Source: an uncultured Flavobacteriaceae bacterium (GTDB taxonomy: Bacteria; Bacteroidota; Bacteroidia; Flavobacteriales; Flavobacteriaceae). From it: a stretch of DNA of 64,000 bases. Both the position numbers and the translations under genes were made by a program. The DNA lies in assembly GCA_947494825.1 (NCBI GenBank), contig CANLWN010000004.1:62001-126000 (forward strand), in the 5' to 3' direction. Positions within the stretch are counted from its first letter, which is position 1, and every line of letters begins with the position of its first letter. This document shows positions 35,242-45,257 of this stretch, one piece after another. Under the pieces are notes generated by a model. The model searched no databases and was not told the DNA's origin. It saw nothing but the letters and a program-made list of their open reading frames with translations.

Positions 35242-38200
35242 CTACTCTTCCACAAACAAATAATTGAGGTTTAGGGCATTGAAGGCCTGGTTAAACTCCT
35301 GGATCTCCTTATCCACCAGGGCATCGAAGGCTTTAAGCTGGATATTGATCGCCGCAGTCAGTTCGTCCTTTACCGCCACGTCCTGATCGGTAGGGGGAAA
35401 ATCGTCCAAGGCTACCAAACGGTTCAAATGCCCCAGTTTATTGGTGAGCTTGATAGGGAAATTCAGGGGGTCTTGACGACTGCGGTTTTTGGTCTGGTAG
35501 AGCGCTTTTTCAATTTCGCCAAAGGACTTCTTCATTTCCTTGGCCTTGTCCACCAAATCTTTGGTGTGTACATTTTCACTGTACTGTTTGGTAAAGGCAT
35601 CCAACTGTTCCCCTATTTTCCGGATCTTTTTGATCGACTGGTGCGCCCGATCTACCGTAGCATTGACATCACTGATGAAATCATATTGCTTTTTCATGTC
35701 TGCCACGGACACTTCGGCCCGTGGATCGGGAAGTATGGTAAAGCGCTCCGTTACCGAAACGCCGTTAACGTCCAGGTGTACGTTGTAGTCGCCCGGTACC
35801 GCCTTGGCCCCGTTGAGATTGGCAGACCATAGGATCATTCCCTTAAGCTTTTCAGCACCCTTGCCACGGGTATCCCAAACAAAGGTATTGCCCCCTTGCT
35901 TAAGCGTCAACTTCTTGTCCTTCTCCTTGGCCTTATTGCTATACGTGGCCAAAGTATCCCCCGTCAAGGAGGTAAAGGAGAGGCGAATACTGTCCTTTTC
36001 GCTGAGTTCCTTTACATAAAAATGGGTGATGACCCCATTGGGATGGTTTTGTCCTTCGGTCTTGGAGGGCTTCTCCGCAGCACTTCCCTTGGTGCGATAG
36101 GAAGCTTTTGGTTGGTAGAGGATCACTCCTTTGCCCTTTTTAGCGTCGTCCAGTTGATGCAGTACCGTGAGGTCGTCCATAATCCATACGCTACGCCCCT
36201 GGGTGGCCACGATGAGATTGTTGTCCTTTACCGCCAGATCGGTTATAGGTACTATCGGTAGATTTAACTGAAAAGGCTGCCAATTGGCACCATCATCAAA
36301 GGAAACGTACATTCCGGTTTCCGTTCCGGCATAGAGCAAGCCCCTGCGCTTAGGGTCTTCCCGAAGTACCCGGGTAAAGTGTTCCTCGTTTATACCATTC
36401 GTTATTTTTTTCCAGGTCTTTCCATAATCGGTCGTCTTATAGAGGTAGGGTCTAAAGTCGCCCAACTTGTACCGCGTGGCCGCCAGGTAGCAGGTGCCTT
36501 CGTCAAAAGCCGAAGGCTCAATGCTGTTCACCATGGACCATTCCGGCAGGTTGGCCGGGGTTACGTTTTCCCATTGCTGCCCTCCGTCCTTGGTCACATG
36601 GACCAGGCCGTCGTCACTGCCTACCCAAAGTAGGCCTTCTTTCAACGGACTCTCATTGGCGGCAAAAATGGTACAGTAGTATTCTACCCCTGTATTGTCC
36701 TGGGTGATGGGTCCCCCGCTTGATACAAGTTTGCTAGGGTCGTTTCGCGTAAGGTCATCGCTCAATAATTGCCATTGCTGCCCTTCATTTTCGCTGAGAT
36801 GAACATGGTTGGAAAAGGTGTACAACTTTTTGGGATCGTGCTTGCTAAAAATGATGGGGAAGTTCCATTGAAAACGATACTTCATCCCTTCGGCCCCGTA
36901 GCCCATTGGGTTATCGGGCCATACATTGATACCGCGAACGGTGCCTGTTTTATGATTTACACGGGTTAGAAAGCCCCCATAACTGCCGCCATAGACAATA
37001 TCATCATCTGTAGGGTCCACGGCTATATGGGCCGATTCCCCTCCTGCCGTTGCTTCCCAATCATCCTCGTCAATGCTGCCCCCGTCGCTACGATGTTTGA
37101 TGCGGACGGTGGAATTGTCCTGTTGGGCCACATAGATCCGATAGGGAAAATGATTGTCCGTGGTTACCCGATAGAACTGTGCCGTTGGTTGGTTGTAATA
37201 GGTACTCCAGGTTTCGCCTCCGTCATAGGACACTTGGGCGCCCCCGTCATCGCCTATGATCATTCGCTTGGCATTTTCAGGGGAGATCCACAGATCGTGA
37301 TGATCCCCGTGCGGTGCGTTAAAGGTGTTAAACGTTTTTCCGCCATCCGTGGACTTATGATAGCGTACATTCAGGACATAGACCACATCCTCGTCCTCTG
37401 TATCGGCATATACCCGTGTATAGTACCAGGCCCTTTGACGTAATTTGCGCTCTTCATTGACCAAGGTCCATTTCTTCCCGCCATCCTCGCTGCGGTAAAG
37501 ACCTCCTTTCTCCTTGTTTTCCACAATGGCCCAGACCCGTTCCGAATTCTTGGGGGACACCGTTACCCCAATGATTCCCAGGGTGTCCTTTGGGAAACCT
37601 TCATTTTTGGAAATCTCTGTCCAGCTCTCCCCACTGTCCGTACTTTTCCACAAGGCCGATCCCTCACCTCCACTACTGAGGTTATAGGGCGTACGTTTGG
37701 CCCGCCATGTGGAGGCGTACAGAATTCTTGGGTTATTGGGGTCCAAGACCAAATCTACCGCTCCGGCCTGTTCGTTCACGAACAGGGTCTTACGCCAGGT
37801 CTTTCCCCCGTCGGTACTTTTATAGACCCCCCGATCCGAAGTGGGTTTGTAAATATTACCAAGCACCGCGGCATAAACAATGTTATGGTCCTTGGGATGT
37901 ATCCGGATGCGAGGTACGTGCCGACTCTTCGTTAGGCCCATCGCCGTCCAAGATTTTCCAGCATTCTCCGTTTTCCAAATGCCATAGCCAGAAGACACAT
38001 TGCCACGCAATGTTTTTTCACCACCCCCTACATAAATGACATTGGGGTCGCTCTGTGCCACCTCTATGGCACCGATGCTTCCTCCAAAAAATCCGTCAGA
38101 GATATTGCCCCAACTTCTACCGCCGTCCTCTGTTTTCCATACCCCGCCCCCGGTAGCGCCAAAGTAAAAGAGATTGGGTTCTCCAGGCACACCGGTTACG

Positions 38201-38379
38201 GCGGCGGATCGTCCACCACGGAAGGGGCCTACCAATCGGTATTGCAAGCTGCTGTATAGTGCTTCGGGATATTGCGGGGCAACTTGATCGGTTTTCTTCC
38301 TTTTTTGGGCCGATAAGGAGGTTGGGACAAGGAATGCCATCAGCAGGAAAACGCTGATTTTGACGAGAAGTGGTCTCAT
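35242..38379 (-). CDS. Secreted BNR/VPS10-repeat protein (glycosyl hydrolase-like beta-propeller)
   Basis: About 1045 residues from ATG 38379, which begins a signal peptide (LLVKISVFLLMAFLVPTSLS). The sequence is a large double beta-propeller with repeated BNR/Asp-box units (GVWKTEDGGRSWG, YKSTDGGKTWRKT, YRSEDGGKKWTL and others) of the VPS10/sortilin type, and a C-terminal helical part after a short beta domain. Such proteins are abundant in flavobacteria and annotated as WD40/YVTN/BNR-like glycosyl hydrolases, but catalytic activity is unproven. Confidence 0.88.
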   Translation of the reverse strand: MRPLLVKISVFLLMAFLVPTSLSAQKRKKTDQVAPQYPEALYSSLQYRLVGPFRGGRSAAVTGVPGEPNLFYFGATGGGVWKTEDGGRSWGNISDGFFGGSIGAIEVAQSDPNVIYVGGGEKTLRGNVSSGYGIWKTENAGKSWTAMGLTKSRHVPRIRIHPKDHNIVYAAVLGNIYKPTSDRGVYKSTDGGKTWRKTLFVNEQAGAVDLVLDPNNPRILYASTWRAKRTPYNLSSGGEGSALWKSTDSGESWTEISKNEGFPKDTLGIIGVTVSPKNSERVWAIVENKEKGGLYRSEDGGKKWTLVNEERKLRQRAWYYTRVYADTEDEDVVYVLNVRYHKSTDGGKTFNTFNAPHGDHHDLWISPENAKRMIIGDDGGAQVSYDGGETWSTYYNQPTAQFYRVTTDNHFPYRIYVAQQDNSTVRIKHRSDGGSIDEDDWEATAGGESAHIAVDPTDDDIVYGGSYGGFLTRVNHKTGTVRGINVWPDNPMGYGAEGMKYRFQWNFPIIFSKHDPKKLYTFSNHVHLSENEGQQWQLLSDDLTRNDPSKLVSSGGPITQDNTGVEYYCTIFAANESPLKEGLLWVGSDDGLVHVTKDGGQQWENVTPANLPEWSMVNSIEPSAFDEGTCYLAATRYKLGDFRPYLYKTTDYGKTWKKITNGINEEHFTRVLREDPKRRGLLYAGTETGMYVSFDDGANWQPFQLNLPIVPITDLAVKDNNLIVATQGRSVWIMDDLTVLHQLDDAKKGKGVILYQPKASYRTKGSAAEKPSKTEGQNHPNGVITHFYVKELSEKDSIRLSFTSLTGDTLATYSNKAKEKDKKLTLKQGGNTFVWDTRGKGAEKLKGMILWSANLNGAKAVPGDYNVHLDVNGVSVTERFTILPDPRAEVSVADMKKQYDFISDVNATVDRAHQSIKKIRKIGEQLDAFTKQYSENVHTKDLVDKAKEMKKSFGEIEKALYQTKNRSRQDPLNFPIKLTNKLGHLNRLVALDDFPPTDQDVAVKDELTAAINIQLKAFDALVDKEIQEFNQAFNALNLNYLFVEE

Positions 38380-38526
38380 AAATTTTAAATTAGAATTAGT
38401 CCCGTCTAAAGTAAGCAAAAAGAAGGGAATCATAAGCTTATTTGGTGTGCGAGTTCGGCACAAAATAGCTACCTTGAAAACTCAAATGTTAAAGCCGTAT
38501 CTCCTGATTCCCTTAAAAAATAAACG

Positions 38527-38955
38527 ATGAAAATAGCGCTATTGACCGAGGCTGAACTAAATTCTGTAATCGCCCATGAAATCTCCGAGCTATTCGGGCA
38601 GCTTAGTCCCCAAAAACAGCCCTTGCCCATTGCACAGGTGGTACATGTGGACAACCCCATACATCTCGCCTATGCAGAAGCTGGGGGAAGGATCATAGGA
38701 ATGGCCTCGCTCTGTACCTATCGTGTACTATCGGGGTATAAAGGTTGGATCGAGGATGTTGTGGTCCATGCCGATGCCCGAGGAAAGGGAGCAGGGAAAC
38801 AATTGATCCAAAAACTCCTGGAAGTGGCTAGGGACAAAAAGCTGACCGAAATCCTTCTCTTCACCGAAACCCATAGAAAACCGGCCATTCAGCTCTACCA
38901 CAACTTGGGTTTTACCAGAAAAAACAGCGAGCCGTATTCGTTCAAGCCATATTAA
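38527..38955 (+). CDS. GNAT family N-acetyltransferase
   Basis: 142 residues. The acetyl-CoA-binding motif A is IEDVVVHADARGKGAGKQLI, with the R-x-x-G-x-G loop; the C-terminal half has KPAIQLYHNLGFTRK, the motif B tail. Substrate not predictable. A small -7-like TACCTTGA lies upstream at the gap with the divergent BNR gene, but it is not an exact match. Single-gene unit. Confidence 0.88.
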   Translation: MKIALLTEAELNSVIAHEISELFGQLSPQKQPLPIAQVVHVDNPIHLAYAEAGGRIIGMASLCTYRVLSGYKGWIEDVVVHADARGKGAGKQLIQKLLEVARDKKLTEILLFTETHRKPAIQLYHNLGFTRKNSEPYSFKPY

Positions 38956-39069
38956 ACCCCGTATGACATTTGAACCATGTTCGTCTATTTCGTATCAACG
39001 ACATTCCAATGAAAAGAAGATGGGGTAAAGGACTCGATCTAAGTCCAGTTAGCCAAATAAAATTGTGGC

Positions 39070-40452
39070 CTAGGCCCCTGTTAAATTTCTCTTGATTTCC
39101 CTATGAAGAAAATAGCCGGTTACCAGGGTAGCCAGCACATCGGCAATGGCAAAAGAGCTCCAAACGCCCAGTTCTCCCATAAAGTTGGGGAGAATTATAA
39201 CAAGTGGTATAAAAAAGAAGCCCTGACGTGTCAGGGTCAGCAACAAGGCCGGAACGGCTTTACCCACTGCCTGAAAATAAGCCGCTCCAATAAGCTGTAG
39301 CGCTATGATGGGAGTGGCGGCAAAGACCCAGCGCATGGCGGCAGGGGTATGTTCCAAAACAAACGTCTTAACGGCAAGTTCTTCTGGCGGCAAATCCGGT
39401 CCACTGTCCAAGAACAGGGAGGCGATCTCTGCAGGAAAGACCATAAGCCCTATGAACACCAGGGTAGCCACAAAGGCCGCATATTTTATCGCGGTATAAA
39501 TGGATTGTTTTACCCTGGCGAATTTTTGGGCCCCATAATTAAAGCCCGCAATGGGCAAAAAGCCCTGGGTGACCCCAAAAACGGGGAACAGGGCAAACAT
39601 GAGCATACGCCCTATGATGGCATACACGGCAACCATGGCCTCCCCGCCCAAATTAAACAAAATATTGTTCAGCAAGAGATAGGTGATACTGGTGACCGCC
39701 TGTCTGGCTAGGGTAACGAAGCCCAGGGAACCTATTTCCCTTAGAATGGGCATATGTAGGCCAAAATCGGCCAAGCTGATCTTAAGTTCGGAATTCTGGG
39801 AAAGAAAAAACCAGAAAATATAGCCAAAACAGAGGATATAGCTACCCGTAGTGGCCCAGGCAGCACCTTGCATACCCCAGTCCATGATATAGATAAACAC
39901 ATAGTCGAGCAACAGGTTCCCGACCGATGGTATGATCATGGCGGTCATGGCAAATCTGGGCTTGCCCTCGGCACGTATCACCGTATTGCCCATCATACAC
40001 AGGGCCAAAAAAGGAATCCCGTACAAAACAATGGTATAGTAGATCTTAGCGGGGTCAAAAATGGCACCCTTCCCTCCGAAGGCCGGAATAAGTGTATTTA
40101 CATAATACAGCCCAAGAACTACCATGGAAATGGTCACCAAAAGCGTCAAGGTAATTTGGTTCCCAAAGGTTTTCAAGGCCTTTCCCTTATTCTCTGCGCC
40201 AAGAGCGCGCGAGATAATACTGGAGCCTCCTATGCCGATGGCCATGCCCAGGGCAGCAATGAAAAAAGAGACGGGGAGTACAACATTGATGGCGGCAATG
40301 GCTATGGAGCCGATCCAATTTCCGACAAAAATAGAATCGACCAACACGTTTAGGGACATCACCAGGATTCCTATAGAGGCCGGGACCGCCTGTTTAATAA
40401 GAAGTTTGCCAATAGGCTCCGAACCGAGTTGTTCTGCCGAGACCTTGGCCAT
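39070..40452 (-). CDS. MATE family multidrug efflux transporter
   Basis: 460 residues from ATG 40452, which overlaps the ferrochelatase stop by one base (TAATG); the longer frame from 40482 has no family support. Twelve hydrophobic segments in two halves. Family motifs: GLNVLVDSIFVGNWIG-like opening (SLNVLVDSIFVGNW), GGSSIISRALGAENKG and the second-half GVTQGFLPIAGFNYGAQ. Exports cationic compounds using Na+ or H+. Translation is coupled to hemH, an unusual pairing that suggests export of toxic porphyrins or simply shared transcription. Confidence 0.92.
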   Translation of the reverse strand: MAKVSAEQLGSEPIGKLLIKQAVPASIGILVMSLNVLVDSIFVGNWIGSIAIAAINVVLPVSFFIAALGMAIGIGGSSIISRALGAENKGKALKTFGNQITLTLLVTISMVVLGLYYVNTLIPAFGGKGAIFDPAKIYYTIVLYGIPFLALCMMGNTVIRAEGKPRFAMTAMIIPSVGNLLLDYVFIYIMDWGMQGAAWATTGSYILCFGYIFWFFLSQNSELKISLADFGLHMPILREIGSLGFVTLARQAVTSITYLLLNNILFNLGGEAMVAVYAIIGRMLMFALFPVFGVTQGFLPIAGFNYGAQKFARVKQSIYTAIKYAAFVATLVFIGLMVFPAEIASLFLDSGPDLPPEELAVKTFVLEHTPAAMRWVFAATPIIALQLIGAAYFQAVGKAVPALLLTLTRQGFFFIPLVIILPNFMGELGVWSSFAIADVLATLVTGYFLHREIKRNLTGA

Positions 40453-41483
40453 TAGGAGGGTAGCGTTTCCTTGGCTTGCCAATCATTGATCCACTCCGCC
40501 ATTACGGACACCCAGGCGTCATCGTCATTTAAACAGGGAATATGTTTGTACGCTTCCCCGCCGGCCTCCAGAAACTGCTCTTTTCCTTCCATGGCGATTT
40601 CCTCTAGGGTTTCCAGGCAGTCCGACACAAAGGCCGGGGTAATGACCACTAGGCGTTTTTTACCTTCCTTGGCCAGGCGTTCAAATTCAAAATCGGTATA
40701 GGGCTTTAGCCAGGGGTCCCCAGCCAAACGGGATTGGAACGAGCTGCTCACCTTGGCATCGGGCAAGCCCAATTTAGCCTTAACGGAATCGGTGGTATCA
40801 TAGACCTGGTGTCTGTAGCAGCTATGGTGGGCCACGGAATTCACCTGACAACAATTGCCATCTATCTTGCAATGGAATTTTGTGGGATCCGATTTACGTA
40901 TATGGCGTTCCGGTATGCCATGATAGGAAAAGAGGATGTGATCGTATTCAAAGTTGGAGAGCCCCTCGGCAATTTTATCGGAAAGTGCTTTAATATAAGC
41001 GGCGTTCTTATAAAAGGCTGGCAGCGTAGTAATCTGCATTTCTGGAAAGTGGGCTTCTTTTTCTTCCATGGTCTTTACTACCACGGTCTCATAGGACGAC
41101 ATGGCGTAATGGGGGTACAAGGGCACCAATAACACTTCGTTGACCCCCTTATCCCTTAGCTCCCCCAATGCCTTTTTTATGGACATGGAACCGTAGCGCA
41201 TTCCCAAGGCCACGGGCATCGCTGTTTTTTGCTGTACCTTACGGTGAAAACGTTCCGAAATGACAATCAAGGGAGAGCCTTCGTCCCACCAAATCTTTTT
41301 ATAGGCCTTTGCCGATTTTTTTGGCCGTGTTCGCAAAATAATTCCCCGCACCAAAATATTGCGCAACCATTTGGGTGCATCAATGACCCGTTCATCCATT
41401 AAAAATTCATCCAGATAAGGTTTTACATCCTTGGGAGTGGGGCTGTCAGGAGAACCCAAATTGACCAGCAAAATTCCTTTCAT
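40452..41483 (-). CDS. hemH: Ferrochelatase
   Basis: 343 residues. The N-terminus GILLVNLGSPDSPTPKDVKP is the family signature. The metal-inserting His lies in LFSYHGIPERHIRKSDP and the second active-site region is PAFVSDCLETLEEIAMEG. It inserts Fe2+ into protoporphyrin IX, the last heme step. It is on the minus strand about 8 kb from the plus-strand hem operon, so the genes are not all in one unit. A perfect GAACATATGTTC palindrome lies 52 bases upstream. Confidence 0.97.
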   Translation of the reverse strand: MKGILLVNLGSPDSPTPKDVKPYLDEFLMDERVIDAPKWLRNILVRGIILRTRPKKSAKAYKKIWWDEGSPLIVISERFHRKVQQKTAMPVALGMRYGSMSIKKALGELRDKGVNEVLLVPLYPHYAMSSYETVVVKTMEEKEAHFPEMQITTLPAFYKNAAYIKALSDKIAEGLSNFEYDHILFSYHGIPERHIRKSDPTKFHCKIDGNCCQVNSVAHHSCYRHQVYDTTDSVKAKLGLPDAKVSSSFQSRLAGDPWLKPYTDFEFERLAKEGKKRLVVITPAFVSDCLETLEEIAMEGKEQFLEAGGEAYKHIPCLNDDDAWVSVMAEWINDWQAKETLPS

Positions 41484-41534
41484 TTAGGGTGGTTTTCGAA
41501 TTGTATTCTTCTGCGTAAAAATACTACATGCAGG

Positions 41535-41546
41535 GAACATATGTTC
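41535..41546. promoter_or_regulatory. 12-bp palindrome upstream of hemH
   Basis: GAACATATGTTC, identical to its reverse complement, in the 219-bp gap between hemH and the divergent TraB/GumN gene. It could be a regulator site; a chance occurrence cannot be excluded. Confidence 0.35.
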
Positions 41547-41702
41547 AAAATAGGAGAATAGTTTTCAATTTGGTCATAAGGAATATTGATGGCGTTCCGG
41601 ACTTCCTCTTTTGTGCAAGTGGGCTTAATATCTTGTTAATTGTCCGATAAGTTTTTGTAGCTCCCTTTTTTTGGGGCATTTTTATGTATACAAACACAAG
41701 AA

Positions 41703-44700
41703 ATGCGCCTAGTTTTTATTCTTTGTTTCACCTTACTTTCCTTTTCTGGACAGGCACAGGAAGCGAACAGTCTACTATGGGAAATTTCGGGGAATGGACT
41801 GAGGCAAAGTTCTTATCTCTACGGCACCATGCACGTAAGTAAGAAAATTGCATTCCGCTTGGATGATGTGTTTTACGAGGCACTGGACCAAAGCGAGATG
41901 GTGGCCCTGGAGTCCGATCCGAGCACTTGGCTCGATAGCGATGAAAGTCTGGGCAATTCTGGCTATAATGCACGCAACGGATTTGTTCCAAAAGGATTTT
42001 ACACTTATCCTTTTGCTATGAGGAATCCTAGAAAGGAAGATCTGGCGGCCTATCTTGCTTTTGAAGACCGTCTGGTAAACAATATTTTATACCGCACCAG
42101 CGAATTTTCCCAAAATTTTGAGGAAGAGACCTACCTGGATATGTTCATCTATCAGGCCGGACGGAAATTCGGAAAGCCCATAGTAGCCTTGGAGGACTTA
42201 GAAGAGTCCACCGCCCTGGTGGGCCGGGCCAGCTTAAATGCAATGAAGCAAAAGCCCGATGAATGGTTGCAAAAAAAGATGCAGCAACGAGATCCCTTGT
42301 TCATTATGCAGGATGCCTACCGGGAACGCAACATCAATCTCTTGGATTCCATTGATCGAGCCATGTACACGGAACACTATCTAAAGAACATGTTGTACAT
42401 CCGAAACCTGAATATGGTAGAACGGATGGATTCGGTGATGCACACCGGAAAGGTGTTCACGGGTATTGGGGCTGCCCATTTGCCTGGCCAAAAGGGGGTT
42501 ATCGCCATGTTGCGAAAGCTGGGATATACCGTTAGGCCCCTGGTATCGAGGTCCACGAACAAAGGCCTGGAACTCAAGGAAAAATTTGAGGCCAAGGTAA
42601 AGGAAAATATCTATGCGGCCACGGGTCCTGACGATGGTTTTTTCACCATAGACCTGCCCAATAAACTCTATCCCGTATCCGAACATGTGAATACTACCTA
42701 TATCTCCCCTGACCTGGCGAACGGCAGTTATTTTATGGTAAACCGTATTCCCAGCTTTTCCTTTCTGAAGAAGGATGTACAGTATAGCGTGTCGGATATC
42801 GATCAATTGTTGTTCGAGAACATTCCGGGAAAAATAATCGGAAAGGAACCTATAACAAAGAACGGTTTTCCTGGCTTGGACATAAAAAACCAGTTGAAAA
42901 ATGGGGACCACCAACGGTATCATATTTATGTGACCCCTTTGGAGATTCTTATATTTAAGATGGGAGGCGAAGGTGATTTTGTCACCAAGCATTCGGACAC
43001 CATTTTTAACAGCATTACCTTTAGGGCCTCGGATAAAAAGCAGGTATTGGTTGCTTCGGGCTTTGGGGATTTTGAGATTCAAATGCCCTCCTTACATGTC
43101 TTTACCAATCAATTTAGGCACGGAAACCGATTGGTCCAAGGATATGATCCCGAAAGTGGTTCCTATTTCTTCCTGAGGAAGGCGTCCCTTAATGATTTTA
43201 AGTTTATCGAGGAGGACAACTTTGAACTGAAACAGATACAAAGCCGTTTTTATCAAGACCTCAAGCTAAGCCCTAGCTATGATACCGCAAAAATGGATGA
43301 ACTGACCTCCGTGGCCGTCTTTGATTCCACATCGCAAAAAAGGCTTCATCTTAAGACCACTTTTCGACGGGGCGAGTATTACCTGATGGGAGCGCTTACC
43401 AAAAAGAAGGCCGAGGCTATTGCTTTTTTCGATTCTTTTAAATTGAAAGAGCCCTCCTATAAACAGCATTTTGAAAAAGTGACCGATACCGCCCTCTATT
43501 TCAGTACGCACAGTACGGTTAAACCTCCAAAGTTCGTGGAAGGTAGCAGCAACCACTACAACAGCAGGAACAGACCCAAACCCTATGAGGCCTTCAGCAA
43601 AAAAACCGTTTACCAGAACAAGAACAACGAGGCGGTTTCGGTAGAACTTAACAAATCACATGATTATGCCATGTTCCCCGATATAGACTCCGTATGGGCC
43701 TTTCGTAAAAAAATATATGCCAGTAAAAAATTTATGGTTAGGAATGAGGCTAGTCGTCGAACGCCCGATGGCTTTTACGAGCTTCAATTGACCCTAACGG
43801 ACACTGCCAGCAATAGGGGTATCCTCATAAAGAACATGGTGAAAGGGGGATTGCTCTATGAGTTGAGGGCCCGTGTGGATACGGTCTATGGACCTAGCCG
43901 TTTTGTAAGCAGTTTCTTTGAGCATTTTACGCCAAAGGACACCATGATAGGAAGTAGTATGCTAAAGGACAAGGTTCCGGAATTCTTCACCGCCTTGCGC
44001 AACAAGGACAGCATAGCCTTGAGCGGACATCGATTCCTCATTTTTGACAGGAAACATATCGATTCCCTTAAGTACTATATATCCGAGTTTAATTTTGAGG
44101 AAAATCAACGTGTTGTACAGTCCTACTTGATCCAAAAGCTAGGAGATTTGAACGACCCGGGGACCGCTCGGTTTTTTCGGGAATTTTATGCCAAATCCTA
44201 TAACAACTCATACGCACAGACCAAGGTGCTGCAGGCAGTCTCGAGAAAAAAGGACGAAGCTTCCACGGTCTTGTTCCTGGAGTTGATGTCCAAGGACCTC
44301 CCTTTGATTTCCAACACCTTTGAAATAAAGAAAATATTTAAACCCTATCAGGACAGCCTGCCCCTGGCCAAAAACCTGTTTCCGGAAATATTGGACTATA
44401 GCGGTATTGCGGAATACAAATCACCTATTTTTTCCCTGCTCGCCAAACTAAAGGTCCAAGGACTCATAAAACCGAACAGCTATAAAAAATATCGAAAACA
44501 GATCTTAAACGATGCGAAGATCCAATTAAAACGTCAATTGGGAAGGCAGAGCACAACAACCAATCAAAGACGTTACAATCCAACCAATAACGCTGCAACC
44601 CATGGGGTGCTCGAGGACTATGTGATCCTACTACATCCTTTCATCCGGGAAAAAGGTGTTAAGCAATTTTATGACCGCTTGCAATCCGTAAAAGATCCAA

Positions 44701-45227
44701 GAATCCAAAGTGCCTTTATCGCCCTACAGGCGGAAGCCGGAAGCTATATACCGAAAAGTATATTAAATACTTTGGCGACCGACATCAACGGGAGGGCCAT
44801 CTTGTTCAATGACTTGAAGGGCGTGGGCAAACTGGCACTTTTTCCGTCCGCATTCCGCAACCAAAAAGCACTGGCCGAGTCTAGTCTGTTCAGCACTAAA
44901 AATTATGTCAAAACAAAAGATTCCATCGTTTTTTTGGAACAAAGGCCACTGTCTTACAAGGGAAAGAATTATACCGGGTTTTATTTCAAGCTAAAGGACG
45001 TACAGGAGTACGATAATAATTTCAAGATGCACTTGGTCGTCTTTGAAAACGCCAAGGGGCTACAGACCAAACCTTTTTACAAAAACAAGGGACTTCGTAT
45101 TGAGGATACCGATACCGATATAGAGGTCCTGGATTTGGTAACTGAGGAATTTCTGCTAAAGGACAGACAAAGGGCAGTGGTATATAGGCCCAATCAATAT
45201 GGGGGCTATTACTCCTTTGGTTATTAA
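41703..45227 (+). CDS. Very long secreted TraB/GumN family protein
   Basis: 1174 residues with a signal peptide (LVFILCFTLLSFSGQAQ). The N-terminal 290 residues hold the TraB/GumN pattern: LYGTMHVSKKIAF, ALESDP and later the FTGIGAAHLPGQKGVIAML block, including the His of GAAHLPG. Typical GumN proteins are about 300 residues. The following roughly 880 residues are unassigned, beta-rich, with a repeated FRxGEYYLMG-type unit and a HEAT-like helical C-terminus. Putative metalloprotease by family, function unknown. Confidence 0.85.
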   Translation: MRLVFILCFTLLSFSGQAQEANSLLWEISGNGLRQSSYLYGTMHVSKKIAFRLDDVFYEALDQSEMVALESDPSTWLDSDESLGNSGYNARNGFVPKGFYTYPFAMRNPRKEDLAAYLAFEDRLVNNILYRTSEFSQNFEEETYLDMFIYQAGRKFGKPIVALEDLEESTALVGRASLNAMKQKPDEWLQKKMQQRDPLFIMQDAYRERNINLLDSIDRAMYTEHYLKNMLYIRNLNMVERMDSVMHTGKVFTGIGAAHLPGQKGVIAMLRKLGYTVRPLVSRSTNKGLELKEKFEAKVKENIYAATGPDDGFFTIDLPNKLYPVSEHVNTTYISPDLANGSYFMVNRIPSFSFLKKDVQYSVSDIDQLLFENIPGKIIGKEPITKNGFPGLDIKNQLKNGDHQRYHIYVTPLEILIFKMGGEGDFVTKHSDTIFNSITFRASDKKQVLVASGFGDFEIQMPSLHVFTNQFRHGNRLVQGYDPESGSYFFLRKASLNDFKFIEEDNFELKQIQSRFYQDLKLSPSYDTAKMDELTSVAVFDSTSQKRLHLKTTFRRGEYYLMGALTKKKAEAIAFFDSFKLKEPSYKQHFEKVTDTALYFSTHSTVKPPKFVEGSSNHYNSRNRPKPYEAFSKKTVYQNKNNEAVSVELNKSHDYAMFPDIDSVWAFRKKIYASKKFMVRNEASRRTPDGFYELQLTLTDTASNRGILIKNMVKGGLLYELRARVDTVYGPSRFVSSFFEHFTPKDTMIGSSMLKDKVPEFFTALRNKDSIALSGHRFLIFDRKHIDSLKYYISEFNFEENQRVVQSYLIQKLGDLNDPGTARFFREFYAKSYNNSYAQTKVLQAVSRKKDEASTVLFLELMSKDLPLISNTFEIKKIFKPYQDSLPLAKNLFPEILDYSGIAEYKSPIFSLLAKLKVQGLIKPNSYKKYRKQILNDAKIQLKRQLGRQSTTTNQRRYNPTNNAATHGVLEDYVILLHPFIREKGVKQFYDRLQSVKDPRIQSAFIALQAEAGSYIPKSILNTLATDINGRAILFNDLKGVGKLALFPSAFRNQKALAESSLFSTKNYVKTKDSIVFLEQRPLSYKGKNYTGFYFKLKDVQEYDNNFKMHLVVFENAKGLQTKPFYKNKGLRIEDTDTDIEVLDLVTEEFLLKDRQRAVVYRPNQYGGYYSFGY

Positions 45228-45232
45228 AAGCG

Positions 45233-45240
45233 TATCTTTG
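45233..45240 (+). promoter_or_regulatory. Promoter -7 element for the DUF1460 amidase
   Basis: TATCTTTG, 17 bases before the ATG at 45258 and only six bases after the upstream stop. No -33 TTG at proper spacing. Confidence 0.4.
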
Positions 45241-45257
45241 CTGGGAATCGCGGACCT

